A stretch of DNA of 64,000 bases from Collinsella aerofaciens (lineage in GTDB: Bacteria; Actinomycetota; Coriobacteriia; Coriobacteriales; Coriobacteriaceae): positions 1-64,000 of the forward strand of contig NZ_SPFO01000007.1 of assembly GCF_005845035.1 (NCBI RefSeq). Direction: 5' to 3'. The position numbers and the translations under genes were made by a program. Below are positions 1-8,547 of the stretch, piece after piece. Each line of letters opens with the position of its first letter. Position 1 is the stretch's first letter. The notes beneath the pieces were generated by a model. It saw only the letters and a list, made by a program, of their open reading frames with translations. It searched no databases and had not been told where the DNA came from.

Positions 1-72
1 GTGGAAAAGATCAAGTCGTCCTCGCAGACGCTCAAGCAGGAATACCTCGATACATACGAGGGAGGTGAATGA
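1..72 (+). CDS. 3' end of an unknown gene (partial)
   Basis: An open frame runs in from the window edge and stops at the TGA at 70-72. The visible 23 residues are hydrophilic and end in YEGGE. Its last codons overlap the GGAGGTG ribosome site of the following small gene, which starts 2 bases after the stop, so the two are probably co-transcribed. Nothing in this tail identifies a family. Confidence 0.45.
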   Translation: MEKIKSSSQTLKQEYLDTYEGGE

Positions 73-73
73 C

Positions 74-418
74 ATGAAACTATTTGAACAGCTGAAGTCC
101 AATGCGTCGCGCATGGCTGTCTACGCCATCCTCGTGGCAACGGCTTTGTGCGGAATCTCGGCACCCGTCTATGCGCTCAACGGGGAGAAAGGCGATGTCG
201 AACCCGCGTACATGGCTTCGACGGTTAAGGACCGGTACAAAGCCTTCTCTGGAGACACGTTTTACGTAGCAGAGTACGACACGACCTACCGTTAGCTTCG
301 CTACAACAAGGGCTACGACTATCTAGGCGCAGGGGCAATCAGCTATACGTCGGGTTGGTACCGCTCCAACTATGGACACATAACCCAGTTCAAGTGTAAC
401 TACCGTGTGTACAACTAA
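74..418 (+). pseudogene. small secreted protein interrupted by in-frame TAG
   Basis: The ATG at 74 follows GGAGGTG with good spacing. The first 34 or so residues form a signal peptide: a Lys/Arg-containing start, a hydrophobic core AVYAILVATALCGIS, and an APVYA cleavage site. The frame meets TAG at 293-295 after 73 residues. Reading on in the same frame gives 40 more plausible residues rich in Tyr, Asn and Gly (RYNKGYDYLGAG, TSGWYRSNYGH) before TAA at 416-418, which sits just before a strong terminator. The natural gene is therefore probably 114 codons long, with a nonsense change such as CAG to TAG. A small secreted peptide or bacteriocin-like product is possible, but I do not recognise the family. 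Confidence 0.55.
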
Positions 419-433
419 AGCAACCGGCCGGGA

Positions 434-467
434 CGAGGGGTGACGCAAAAGCGTCGCCCCTCGTTTT
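434..467 (+). terminator. intrinsic terminator after the small secreted gene
   Basis: CGAGGGGTGACGC and GCGTCGCCCCTCG pair over 13 bp with one G-T pair around an AAAA loop. A run of T follows. It ends the transcript of the upstream small genes. Confidence 0.85.
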
Positions 468-672
468 TAACCATGTCAACTGAACCTAGTTCAGTTTGGT
501 TGATTTCCGATCTCAGCCGAACACATTGAGCGGAAAGGCCGTTCCCGCAGTCAGTCGAACGTCCCCGGGGCCCTTCTCAGGCCCCGGGGACGGCATTTTC
601 CCAGTTGAAGGAACGGTGGAGATGTGTTTCGATGGGTCAGATTCGTGTCGTTTCGAAAAGACCGTGAACCTT
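468..672. other. non-coding stretch with a GC-rich hairpin
   Basis: No convincing gene is seen here. The one clear structure is a perfect 12-bp hairpin at 561-591 (GTCCCCGGGGCC, 7-base loop, GGCCCCGGGGAC) followed by GGCATTTT. The weak T run makes it a poor terminator. It may be another intergenic palindrome of the kind common in this window. Confidence 0.5.
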
Positions 673-701
673 TTGTGGGACACGCGGCGCCGTGGTACCA
701 T
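673..701 (+). promoter_or_regulatory. sigma-70-type promoter of rpmE
   Basis: TTGTGG at 673-678 and TACCAT at 696-701 are separated by 17 bases. This would start transcription near 708 and give an approximately 78-base leader before rpmE. Confidence 0.5.
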
Positions 702-707
702 AGCCGA

Positions 708-785
708 GTTTGTTGTCTTGGTCGGAAACCAAGACGCCTTATGCGCTGATCGGTAACCAGCGCCTGACCAATAAGGAGTCCTACC
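708..785 (+). ncRNA. candidate L31 ribosomal-protein leader RNA
   Basis: Two hairpins stand one after the other before rpmE: GTCTTGGT/ACCAAGAC at 715-735, then GCGCTG/CAGCGC at 743-763. They are followed by the ribosome site AAGGAG. Structured leaders that let L31 control its own synthesis are known, and leader motifs have been described for L31 genes in Actinobacteria and Coriobacteria. The position and form fit such an element. Assignment to a named Rfam family is an inference. Confidence 0.5.
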
Positions 786-1211
786 ATGAAGCAGGGTATC
801 CATCCCCAGTATGTCGAGTGCACGGTGACGTGCTCCTGCGGCAACACCTTCAAGACGCACGCTACCGTGTCCGAGATGAAGGTTGAGCTTTGCAACGAGT
901 GCCACCCGTTCTACACCGGCCAGCAGAAGTTCGTCGACACCGGTGGACGCGTCCAGCGCTTCGCCGACAAGTTCGGTGGCGCCGCTGCCGCCCAGCTCAA
1001 GAAGGCCGAGGAGGCCAAGGCTGCCAAGGCCGCCAAGGCTGCTGAGGCCGAGGCTGCTCGCAAGGCCGCCGCTGAGGCTAAGGCTGCCGAGAAGGCTAAG
1101 CGTGCTGCTAAGTTTGCCGAGGAGGCTGCCAAGCAGGCCGCCGAGGCTCCCGCAGAGGCTCCCGTCGAGGAGGCCGCTGCCGAGGCCGAGACCACCGAGG
1201 CTGCTGAGTAA
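786..1211 (+). CDS. rpmE: 50S ribosomal protein L31 with long Ala/Lys/Glu tail
   Basis: Residues 1-70 are a classical zinc-binding (C+) L31: the start MKQGIHPQY, the Cys pair CSCG at 16-18, and [10 protein letters not shown] with the second Cys pair at about 37-40, then the GGRVQRF segment. L31 bridges the two ribosomal subunits. The usual length is about 70-80 residues, but here about 70 more follow, made almost entirely of Ala, Lys and Glu. This tail should form one long charged helix with a basic-to-acidic shift, ending in Glu/Thr-rich sequence. The gene stands alone between its own leader and a terminator. The start is fixed by AAGGAG and the family alignment. Confidence 0.95.
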   Translation: MKQGIHPQYVECTVTCSCGNTFKTHATVSEMKVELCNECHPFYTGQQKFVDTGGRVQRFADKFGGAAAAQLKKAEEAKAAKAAKAAEAEAARKAAAEAKAAEKAKRAAKFAEEAAKQAAEAPAEAPVEEAAAEAETTEAAE

Positions 1212-1248
1212 ATAGCTCGCCGAGGACACACTCGCATTCATGGCATGA

Positions 1249-1285
1249 GGGCCGCGCATCCTTTTGGGTGCGTGGCCCTTTTCTT
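1249..1285 (+). terminator. terminator of rpmE
   Basis: GGGCCGCGCATCC and GGGTGCGTGGCCC pair with wobble pairs around TTTT, and TTTTCTT follows. Confidence 0.85.
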
Positions 1286-1302
1286 GTTGATACAAGCCAA
1301 CA

Positions 1303-1337
1303 ACCTGCCAAAACATACCTGTCCCTTTTTGGCAGGT
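1303..1337. repeat. palindromic repeat, ACCTGTCCC-loop family, copy 1
   Basis: ACCTGCCAAAA pairs with TTTTTGGCAGGT around a loop holding ATACCTGTCCC. Copies with the same loop word are found at 13430-13467 and, in another arrangement, at 36301-36347. It lies between the rpmE terminator and secA. Confidence 0.65.
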
Positions 1338-1467
1338 CGGTCGTAGTTATTACGTGGTTTGGGCTGTCGTCCGTATAGGCTGTGCGCCGTTTGGCTAAAG
1401 TAAACTCAACTGTGTTTAACTCGCCCTAAACCGCACGGCGCGGGCGATGGCCAAAAAGGAAAACCAT

Positions 1468-4275
1468 ATGGGATTCATGTCAAAGCTGCTGTCCTTTGGA
1501 TCCGATAAGGACCTCAAGCGCTACTACAAGATCGTTGACCAGATCAACGGTCTTGAGCCCCAGTTTGAGAAGATGACCGAGGAGGAGCTCCGCGGCCAGA
1601 CCGACAAGTTCCGCGAGCGTTACGCCAACGGCGAGTCGCTCGACGACATGCTCCCCGAGGCCTTTGCCACCGTGCGTGAGGCTTCCAAGCGCACCATGGG
1701 TATGCGCCACTTTGACGTGCAGCTCATTGGCGCCATGGCACTGCACGAGGGCCACATCGCCGAGATGAAGACCGGCGAGGGCAAGACGCTCGTCTCCACC
1801 TTGGCCGGCTACCTCAACGCTATCGCCGGCAAGGGCGTGCATGTCGTTACCGTCAACGATTACCTGGCAAAGCGCGACTCCGAGTGGATGGGCCGCATCT
1901 ACAAGTACCTGGGCATGACCGTCGGTCTGCTCCAGAACAACATGCCGCTCGAGCTCAAGCGCCCGGCCTACCAGGCAGACGTCACTTACGGCACCAACTC
2001 CGAGTTCGGTTTCGACTACCTGCGCGACAACATGGTCACCCGTCCCGAGCAGCGCGTGCAGCGCGGTCACAACTACGCCATCGTCGACGAGGTCGACTCC
2101 ATCCTGATCGATGAGGCCAGGACGCCGCTCATTATCTCGGGCGCCGGCACTAAGTCCGCCAGCACCTACAAGGACTTCGCGCGCGCCGTGCGCGGCCTGG
2201 AGCGCGGTGAGGACGTGTCGCACGACATGCTCACCGCCACCGAGGACGTTGAACCCACGGGCGACTACGTCATGGACGAGGCCAAGCACACCATCGCCGC
2301 CACCGAGCGCGGTCTTAAGAAGATCGAGCGCCGCCTGGGTATCGATGACATCTATGCCGATCTCTCCGGCCAGCTGGTCAACCACCTGCAGCAGGCGCTG
2401 AAGGCCCAGTACATGTTCCACCGTGATAAGCAGTACGTGGTCACCAACGGCGAGGTCAAGATCGTCGACGAGTTCACCGGCCGCATTATGGAAGGCCGCC
2501 GTTACTCCGAGGGCCTGCACCAGGCCATTGAGGCCAAAGAGGGCGTGCTCGTACGCGAGGAGAACCAGACCCTGGCCACCATCACCCTGCAGAACTACTT
2601 CCGTCTGTATGACAAGCTCTCCGGCATGACCGGCACGGCACTTACCGAGGATGCTGAGTTCCGCGAGATCTACAAGCTGCCCGTCGAGGTCATCCCCTCC
2701 AACAAGCCCGTGCAGCGCGTGGACCACGAGGACCTGGTGTACCGCACCATTCAGGCTAAATACAACGCCGTTGCCGACGACGTTGAGCGTCGTCACGCCA
2801 AGGGCCAACCGGTCCTGGTGGGCACCGTCTCCATCGAGAGCTCCGAGAAGCTGTCCGCCGCCCTTACCAAGCGCGGCATCGCGCACGAGGTCCTCAACGC
2901 CAAGCATCACGAGCGCGAGGCTCATATCGTTGCCCAGGCCGGACGCTACGGCGCCGTGACCATCGCTACTAACATGGCCGGTCGTGGTACCGACATCCTG
3001 CTGGGCGGCAACCCCGACGAGCTGGTGCGCGAGCGCTTGGAGTACGAGGGCCTGACCATGGAGGACGTGACGCCCGAGCAGCTCGAGCAGTTTAACGCCG
3101 AGGCCAAGGAGACCTGCAAGGCCGAGCGCGAGCGCGTGCTTGCCGCCGGCGGCCTGACCGTTATCGGAACCGAGCGCCACGAGTCCCGTCGTATCGACAA
3201 CCAGCTGCGCGGCCGCTCCGGTCGTCAGGGCGATCCGGGCGAGACCCAGTTCTACCTGTCGCTCGAGGACGACCTCATGCGCCTGTTCGGCGGCGACAAG
3301 ATGGACCGCGTCTCCAAGATGATGGTCACGGCCGACATGGGCGACGACATGCCCATCCAGCACAAGATCATCTCCAAGGCCGTCGAGAGCGCCCAGCACA
3401 AGGTCGAGAGCATCAACTTCTCCATGCGTAAGAGCGTCCTTGAGTACGACGACGTCATGAACAAGCAGCGCCAGGTCATCTACGCCGAGCGCAATAAGAT
3501 TCTGGACGGCAAGGACCTGACCGACCACATCACCGAGGTCATGCACGACACCGTGTACCGCTGCGTGCAGGAGTTCTGCACCAAGGACAGTCACGATGGC
3601 GAGCGCGACCTGGAGGGCCTGCGCAAGTGGGTTGTGGAGCTCACCGGCCACATCGATACGCCGAAGTTCCCCGACGAGGATTATGAGGCCCTGGCTGCCG
3701 ATGTCCTGGCTTACGTAGAGAAGTGCTACAACATGAAGGCCGAGCGCTTGGGCGAGGACCTGATGCGCGAGCTCAACACCCAGGTCATGCTGCGCGTCAT
3801 CGATACCCGCTGGATGAACTACCTGCAGGAGATGGACTACCTCAAGACCGGCATCGGCCTGCGCGGCTTTGGCCAGCGCGACCCGCTGGTTGAGTACAAG
3901 ACCGAGGCCTACGGCGCGTTCCAGATACTCGTCGATACCATGTATGAGGATTACCTGCGCACGGTTCTGCGCATCGAGATCAAGGCTGCCCCGCGTGCCG
4001 TGGAGCACAAGGAGGAGCCCGCGCTCGAGGGTGCGCACTTCTCCGGTCCTGCCGAGGTCGATGGTGACAACGGCGGCTCGGTGCTGCGCAAGCAGGCGCA
4101 GGTGCAGGCCCGCATGGCTGTCCAGGGTGGTCCGGCTGCCGTCAACAACGGTGGCAAGGTGACCACCTATCGCAAGTCCGAGAGCGACGATCCGTACGTC
4201 AACGTGGGCCGCAACGACCCGTGCCCCTGCGGTAGCGGCAAGAAGTTTAAGTACTGCCACGGCAGGAATCGTTAA
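1468..4275 (+). CDS. secA: preprotein translocase ATPase SecA
   Basis: This is the motor ATPase that drives secretory proteins through SecYEG. The product is 935 residues, full length for SecA. Visible features are the Walker A region (HIAEMKTGEGKTLV), the DEVD box (VDEVDSILIDEARTPL), the helicase-like ATP-binding segment (GRGTDILLGGN, RIDNQLRGRSGRQGDPG), and a C-terminal zinc motif CPCGSGKKFKYCHG that binds SecB or phospholipid in other bacteria. An in-frame ATG at 1447 has no ribosome site. The ATG at 1468 has AGGA seven bases upstream and gives the usual MGFMSKLL start, so I prefer it. The stop overlaps the prfB start by one base (TAATG), so translation is coupled. Confidence 0.97.
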   Translation: MGFMSKLLSFGSDKDLKRYYKIVDQINGLEPQFEKMTEEELRGQTDKFRERYANGESLDDMLPEAFATVREASKRTMGMRHFDVQLIGAMALHEGHIAEMKTGEGKTLVSTLAGYLNAIAGKGVHVVTVNDYLAKRDSEWMGRIYKYLGMTVGLLQNNMPLELKRPAYQADVTYGTNSEFGFDYLRDNMVTRPEQRVQRGHNYAIVDEVDSILIDEARTPLIISGAGTKSASTYKDFARAVRGLERGEDVSHDMLTATEDVEPTGDYVMDEAKHTIAATERGLKKIERRLGIDDIYADLSGQLVNHLQQALKAQYMFHRDKQYVVTNGEVKIVDEFTGRIMEGRRYSEGLHQAIEAKEGVLVREENQTLATITLQNYFRLYDKLSGMTGTALTEDAEFREIYKLPVEVIPSNKPVQRVDHEDLVYRTIQAKYNAVADDVERRHAKGQPVLVGTVSIESSEKLSAALTKRGIAHEVLNAKHHEREAHIVAQAGRYGAVTIATNMAGRGTDILLGGNPDELVRERLEYEGLTMEDVTPEQLEQFNAEAKETCKAERERVLAAGGLTVIGTERHESRRIDNQLRGRSGRQGDPGETQFYLSLEDDLMRLFGGDKMDRVSKMMVTADMGDDMPIQHKIISKAVESAQHKVESINFSMRKSVLEYDDVMNKQRQVIYAERNKILDGKDLTDHITEVMHDTVYRCVQEFCTKDSHDGERDLEGLRKWVVELTGHIDTPKFPDEDYEALAADVLAYVEKCYNMKAERLGEDLMRELNTQVMLRVIDTRWMNYLQEMDYLKTGIGLRGFGQRDPLVEYKTEAYGAFQILVDTMYEDYLRTVLRIEIKAAPRAVEHKEEPALEGAHFSGPAEVDGDNGGSVLRKQAQVQARMAVQGGPAAVNNGGKVTTYRKSESDDPYVNVGRNDPCPCGSGKKFKYCHGRNR

Positions 4276-5423
4276 TGGCTGAGGCTTTAGAGGTAACGCC
4301 CGCCGAGCTGGACGCGTTTGCGGACCGGCTCGGTGAGGTCGAGTCGTATCTCCACCTGGACGAGAAGCGTACCCGCGTGTTCGAGCTCGAGGCCAAAAGT
4401 GTTGCCCCTGGCTTTTGGGATGACGCCGACGCCGCCCGTGCCACCATGGAGGAGATCGCGCGCACCAAGGAAGATATCGCTGCCGTGGACACCGCGCGCG
4501 GCGAGCTTTCCGATGCCCGCGCCGCGCTGGAGCTTGCCGAGGAGATGGGGGATGACCCCGACGCCGCCGCCCTTCGCGAGGAGGCTGCAGCCACGGCTGA
4601 GCGCCTGGCCCGTGCCATCGATGAGCTTGAGCTTTCGAGCTGGTTTACCGGTGAGTTCGATCACGGCGATGCCATTGTGACCATCAAGCCCGGACAGGGT
4701 GGTCTGGAGGCTCAGGACTGGACCTTCATGCTCTTTAAGATGTACATGAAGTACTGCCAGCGTCGCGGCTGGAAGGTCACCATCAACGACTGTCCCGCGG
4801 CCGAGGTCATCGGCATCGACCGCGCGACATTTACCGTCGAGGGCAAGGACGCATTTGGCATGTTGCGCGCCGAGGCCGGCGTCCACCGCTTGGTGCGCAT
4901 TAGCCCTACCGACGACAAGAAGCGCCGCCAGACCACGTTTGCCGGCGTCGAGGTCATCCCCGTGCTGCCTGACGATATCGACATCGAGATCAGTCCCGAC
5001 GATATCCGCGTGGACGTGTATCACGCGAGTGGCCCGGGCGGCCAGGGCGTCAACACCACCGACTCCGCCGTACGCGTGACGCATTTTCCCAGCGGCATCG
5101 TTGTCACTTGCCAAAACGAGCGCAGCCAGATTCAGAACAAGGCCGCGTGCATGCAGATTCTCAAGGCCCGTCTGTACGAGATCGAGCTCGAGAAGCGTGC
5201 CGAGGCCCTGGATGAGATTCGCGGACCCAAGACCACGATTGGTTTTGGCAACCAGATTCGCAGCTACGTGCTCTACCCGTATCAGATGGTTAAGGACCTA
5301 CGCACGGGCGTTGAGACCAGCAACGTCGAGGCAGTTCTTGACGATGGTGACCTGGATCCGTTTGTGATCGGCTACCATCGTTGGGCAACCGGCAACGCCG
5401 ATGCGGAGACCCCGTCTGCTTAA
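4275..5423 (+). CDS. prfB: peptide chain release factor 2
   Basis: RF2 reads UGA and UAA stops and triggers peptide release. The 382-residue product has the coiled N-terminal domain, the catalytic GGQ in ASGPGGQGVNTTDSAVR, and the RF2-type ending with the IRSYV and VKDLRTG segments. The usual programmed frameshift near codon 25 is absent: where other genes have CTT TGA C, this one reads straight through as SYLHLDEK. The stop-recognition tripeptide is also odd. RF2 normally has SPF in HRLVRxSPFD, but here it is SPT (codons AGC CCT ACC near 4901-4910). It is translationally coupled to secA. Confidence 0.95.
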   Translation: MAEALEVTPAELDAFADRLGEVESYLHLDEKRTRVFELEAKSVAPGFWDDADAARATMEEIARTKEDIAAVDTARGELSDARAALELAEEMGDDPDAAALREEAAATAERLARAIDELELSSWFTGEFDHGDAIVTIKPGQGGLEAQDWTFMLFKMYMKYCQRRGWKVTINDCPAAEVIGIDRATFTVEGKDAFGMLRAEAGVHRLVRISPTDDKKRRQTTFAGVEVIPVLPDDIDIEISPDDIRVDVYHASGPGGQGVNTTDSAVRVTHFPSGIVVTCQNERSQIQNKAACMQILKARLYEIELEKRAEALDEIRGPKTTIGFGNQIRSYVLYPYQMVKDLRTGVETSNVEAVLDDGDLDPFVIGYHRWATGNADAETPSA

Positions 5424-5550
5424 ACCGCCCGGGTTTATGTGGAAATGGATTAAAACCCTCCGAGCGGTGTGGTTTTGTATCCAGAGCAAACCCTGCGCAG
5501 GGGTGGTTTTTGTCCGGCGAATCGGTAGAATCGAATACAAGAAGAAGTTC

Positions 5551-5579
5551 AAAGCGCATCCGATGGGGTGCGCTTTTTT
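5551..5579 (+). terminator. terminator after prfB, immediately before yitT-like gene
   Basis: AAAGCGCATCC pairs with GGGTGCGCTTT around GATG over 11 bp, then a run of T. It ends only 12 bases before the next start codon and runs into that gene's AGGGAGG ribosome site. It may act as an attenuator as well as a terminator. Confidence 0.85.
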
Positions 5580-5591
5580 GAGGGAGGCAGC

Positions 5592-6482
5592 ATGGCATAC
5601 CGTCTGGACATCAAGCGCATTCTTTCGATGAACTTCTTTCATGACCTGCCCCAGATTATGTTGGGGTGCGCTCTGGCCGCTATTGCGACCGACCTGTTTT
5701 TGATTCCCAACGGCCTTGCCGCCGGTGGCGTTACGGGCCTTGCCACCATTATCCAGGCGGTCGGTGCATCGCGCGGCCTATCGCTTCCCGTTGGTATTCA
5801 GACGATCGTGATGAACGCCTTGCTGTTGCTGGTCGTTATGCGCGAAGGTGGCATGTTCTACGTGGTGCAGACCGCGACGGGCTTTGTGCTGCTGGGCTTC
5901 TTTACCGATCTGTTCGCCCCGTTTGTAGCACCTCTGGCGGATGCGGACCTGATGCTTCCCGCCATGTGGGGCGGCATTATTACGGGCATCGGTTACGGCA
6001 TGGTGTTGCGCGCCGGCGCCAACACCGGCGGCTCGGACACGATTGGCCAAATCATCTCGCGTAATACCTCGCTGCCGGTGGGCTCGATCGTCATGGCAAT
6101 CGACGTTGCCGTGTGTGCGCTGTCGGCTCCGGTCTTTTCAATCGAAAACGCACTATATGCAGGCCTTTCGATGGTCATTAGCGGCTACGTGATCGATGCC
6201 GTGGTCGATGGTGGCAACAAACGCCGTATGGTACTCATCATCTCGGACAAGTTCCCTGATATCGCTGCCGATATCATGTATGGCCTGGGTCGTGGTTGTA
6301 CCAAGTTTAAGGCGACTGGCATGTATTCGGGTGCCGAGAAGCCGGTGATTATGGTCATCGTGAGCCGTCGAGAGCTCAATACCCTCAAGACGATTGTGCG
6401 CGAGCGCGATCCTCGCGCCATTGTGACGGTCGCTGACGTTACGGAAGCCTTCGGCGAGGGATTCAAGGACATTAGCGCGTAG
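5592..6482 (+). CDS. YitT family membrane protein (DUF161/DUF2179)
   Basis: The 296-residue product has about five or six hydrophobic segments in its first 200 residues, including the family-typical NGLAAGGVTGLATII and GANTGGSDTIGQII. A soluble C-terminal DUF2179 domain follows (YGLGRGCTKFKATGMYSG, then IVSRREL and DPRAIVTVADVTEAFGEGF). The function of YitT proteins is not established. The start at 5592 has AGGGAGG just upstream. It follows secA-prfB but is separated from them by a strong terminator. Confidence 0.9.
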   Translation: MAYRLDIKRILSMNFFHDLPQIMLGCALAAIATDLFLIPNGLAAGGVTGLATIIQAVGASRGLSLPVGIQTIVMNALLLLVVMREGGMFYVVQTATGFVLLGFFTDLFAPFVAPLADADLMLPAMWGGIITGIGYGMVLRAGANTGGSDTIGQIISRNTSLPVGSIVMAIDVAVCALSAPVFSIENALYAGLSMVISGYVIDAVVDGGNKRRMVLIISDKFPDIAADIMYGLGRGCTKFKATGMYSGAEKPVIMVIVSRRELNTLKTIVRERDPRAIVTVADVTEAFGEGFKDISA

Positions 6483-6690
6483 GGTCGATCGCGTTCCATC
6501 CAAAAGACGTTCACATTGATAAACCGTTTCATCAGCGGTTCTGCCTGCTAAATTGTTCAAATAATGATAAAAACTCTGGTAAAGCCATCAGTTTCCAGCA
6601 TAATGAATGACGTACGTGCATTGCGGCTGTGTTGGGATTACCTTTCCGTGCCGTGCGCATTTTGTCTAATGAGGATGAAAGGAAGGCACA

Positions 6691-7521
6691 ATGAGCGACG
6701 AAGAGCTCAAAAAGGTTGCCAACGAGGTAAGGAAGGGCATCGTCACCGGCGTGCACGCTGCCAAGTCCGGCCATCCGGGCGGTTCGCTCGGCGCTGCCGA
6801 CATCATGACCTATCTGTACTTTGAGGAAATGAACGTCGACCCGGCCGATCCCCGCAAGGCCGATCGCGACCGTTTTGTGCTCTCCAAGGGCCATTGCGCT
6901 CCGGGCCTGTACGCCGTGCTCGCCGAGCGTGGGTTCTTCCCCAAGGAGGATCTCGAGACGCTGCGCCATATCGGCAGCCACCTGCAAGGTCATCCCAACA
7001 TGAACGACACCCCGGGCGTCGATATGTCCACCGGCTCGCTCGGCCAGGGCATCTCCGCCGCCGTGGGCATGGCGGTTGCCGCCAAGCACTGGGGCGATAC
7101 TTACCGCACGTACGCCCTGCTGGGTGATGGCGAGAGCGAGGAGGGCCAGGTCTGGGAGGCAGCCATGTTTGCCGGCAACCAGCAGCTCGATAACCTCTGC
7201 GTGATCGTCGACCACAACGGCCTGCAGATCGACGGCCCCGTCGAGGAGGTCAACGACCCCATGCCGCTCGCCGACAAGTTCCGCGCCTTTAAGTTCCACG
7301 TGGTGGAGCTTGCCGACGGCAACGATTTCGATCAGATCCGCGCCGCCTTTGCCGAGGCCCGCGCCACCAAGGGTCAGCCGACCGCCATCATCGCCGAGAC
7401 CATGAAGGGCAAGGGCGTTTCCTTTATGGAGAACCAGGTTGGTTGGCACGGCAAGGCCCCCAACGATGAACAGTTTGAGCAGGCCATGGCAGAGCTCACG
7501 GCCGCCGGAGAGGAGCTCTAG
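6691..7521 (+). CDS. transketolase, N-terminal (ThDP-binding) subunit
   Basis: This is the first half of a split transketolase, 276 residues. It carries the thiamine diphosphate/metal motif GDGESEEGQ followed by IVDHNGLQ, the substrate-binding HxSGHPGGS-like segment AAKSGHPGGSLGAADI, and GHCAPGLYA. With its partner it moves two-carbon units in the non-oxidative pentose phosphate pathway. AAAGGAAGG precedes the ATG. The next gene starts one base after its stop, as expected for a heteromeric enzyme. Confidence 0.93.
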   Translation: MSDEELKKVANEVRKGIVTGVHAAKSGHPGGSLGAADIMTYLYFEEMNVDPADPRKADRDRFVLSKGHCAPGLYAVLAERGFFPKEDLETLRHIGSHLQGHPNMNDTPGVDMSTGSLGQGISAAVGMAVAAKHWGDTYRTYALLGDGESEEGQVWEAAMFAGNQQLDNLCVIVDHNGLQIDGPVEEVNDPMPLADKFRAFKFHVVELADGNDFDQIRAAFAEARATKGQPTAIIAETMKGKGVSFMENQVGWHGKAPNDEQFEQAMAELTAAGEEL

Positions 7522-7522
7522 G

Positions 7523-8464
7523 ATGGCAGACGTCAAAAAAATCGCCACGCGCGTAAGCTACGGCGAGGCCCTCGTCGAGCTCGCCAACGAGCACGATGAC
7601 TTTGTGGTTCTCGACGCCGACCTGGCCGCCGCCACGCAGACCGGCAAGTTCAAGGCCGCCTGCCCCGATCGTTTCTTCGATGTGGGCATTGCCGAGAGCA
7701 ACCTGATGGGCGTCGCCGCCGGTATCGCGACCACCGGCCGCGTTGCCTTCGCGAGCACCTTTGCCATGTTTGCCGCCGGCCGCGCCTTTGAGCAGGTCCG
7801 TAACTCCATCGGCTACCCGCATCTCAACGTTAAGATTGGCGCCACGCACGCCGGTATCTCGGTGGGCGAGGACGGCGCCACACACCAGTGCTGCGAGGAT
7901 ATCGCCCTGATGCGCGTCATCCCTGGCATGACTGTGATCGTTCCTGCCGACGACGTCGAGGCCCGCGCCGTGACGCGCGCCGCCTACGAGTGCGACGGTC
8001 CGGTGTACATGCGCTTCGCTCGTTTGGCCTCGCCGGTTATCAACGACCCCGAGACCTACAAGTTCGAGTTGGGTAAGGGCATTGTCATGCGCGAGGGCGC
8101 CGATGTGACCATCATTGCCTGCGGCCTGATGGTCGGCGAGGCTCTCGAGGCCGCCGAGCAGCTCGCTGCCGAGGGCATCGACGCCGAGGTCATCAACATG
8201 CACACCATCAAGCCCATCGATGCCGACCTGATCGTCAAGAGCGCCACCAAGACCGGTCACGTCGTGACCGTCGAGGAGCACTCTGTGATCGGTGGCCTGG
8301 GCAGCGCCGTTGCCGACGTCCTGTGCGAGCAGTGCCCGACGTCGCTCAAGAAGATCGGCGTCAACGACACCTTCGGTGAGTCTGGCCCGGGTGCCGAGCT
8401 CTTGCACAAGTATGGCCTGGACGCCGCCAACATCGTGGCGACCACCAAGGAGTTCTTGGCCTAG
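7523..8464 (+). CDS. transketolase, C-terminal subunit
   Basis: This is the second half of the split transketolase, 313 residues. It has the pyrimidine-binding domain with FFDVGIAESNLMGVAAG (catalytic Glu), the HAGISVGEDGATHQ segment and the C-terminal transketolase domain (VEEHSVIGGLGSAVAD). The ATG at 7523 follows GAGGAG within the end of the upstream gene. Many Firmicutes and Actinobacteria split the enzyme in this way. A terminator follows at 8512. Confidence 0.93.
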   Translation: MADVKKIATRVSYGEALVELANEHDDFVVLDADLAAATQTGKFKAACPDRFFDVGIAESNLMGVAAGIATTGRVAFASTFAMFAAGRAFEQVRNSIGYPHLNVKIGATHAGISVGEDGATHQCCEDIALMRVIPGMTVIVPADDVEARAVTRAAYECDGPVYMRFARLASPVINDPETYKFELGKGIVMREGADVTIIACGLMVGEALEAAEQLAAEGIDAEVINMHTIKPIDADLIVKSATKTGHVVTVEEHSVIGGLGSAVADVLCEQCPTSLKKIGVNDTFGESGPGAELLHKYGLDAANIVATTKEFLA

Positions 8465-8511
8465 GACAAGACGAGGCAAAGTATCGCCTCAACAACCACA
8501 TACAAGCCAGA

Positions 8512-8547
8512 ACAGGGGCGTCCCCAAAGAGGGCGCCCCTGTTTTTT
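8512..8547 (+). terminator. terminator of the transketolase operon
   Basis: CAGGGGCG and CGCCCCTG pair with an inner CCC/GGG step, followed by a run of six T. Confidence 0.88.

Noticed and set aside
74-418. Assigning the small secreted protein to a known bacteriocin family such as lactococcin 972
   Set aside because: Size and signal peptide fit loosely, but I see no convincing motif match and no linked immunity or transport genes.
1480-4260. A 926-codon open frame antisense to secA, and similar long antisense frames over gltB, ftsE, copA and the DEAD-box gene
   Set aside because: They mirror GC-rich codon bias of the true genes, have no ribosome sites, and give low-complexity hydrophobic or His-rich proteins without any family pattern.
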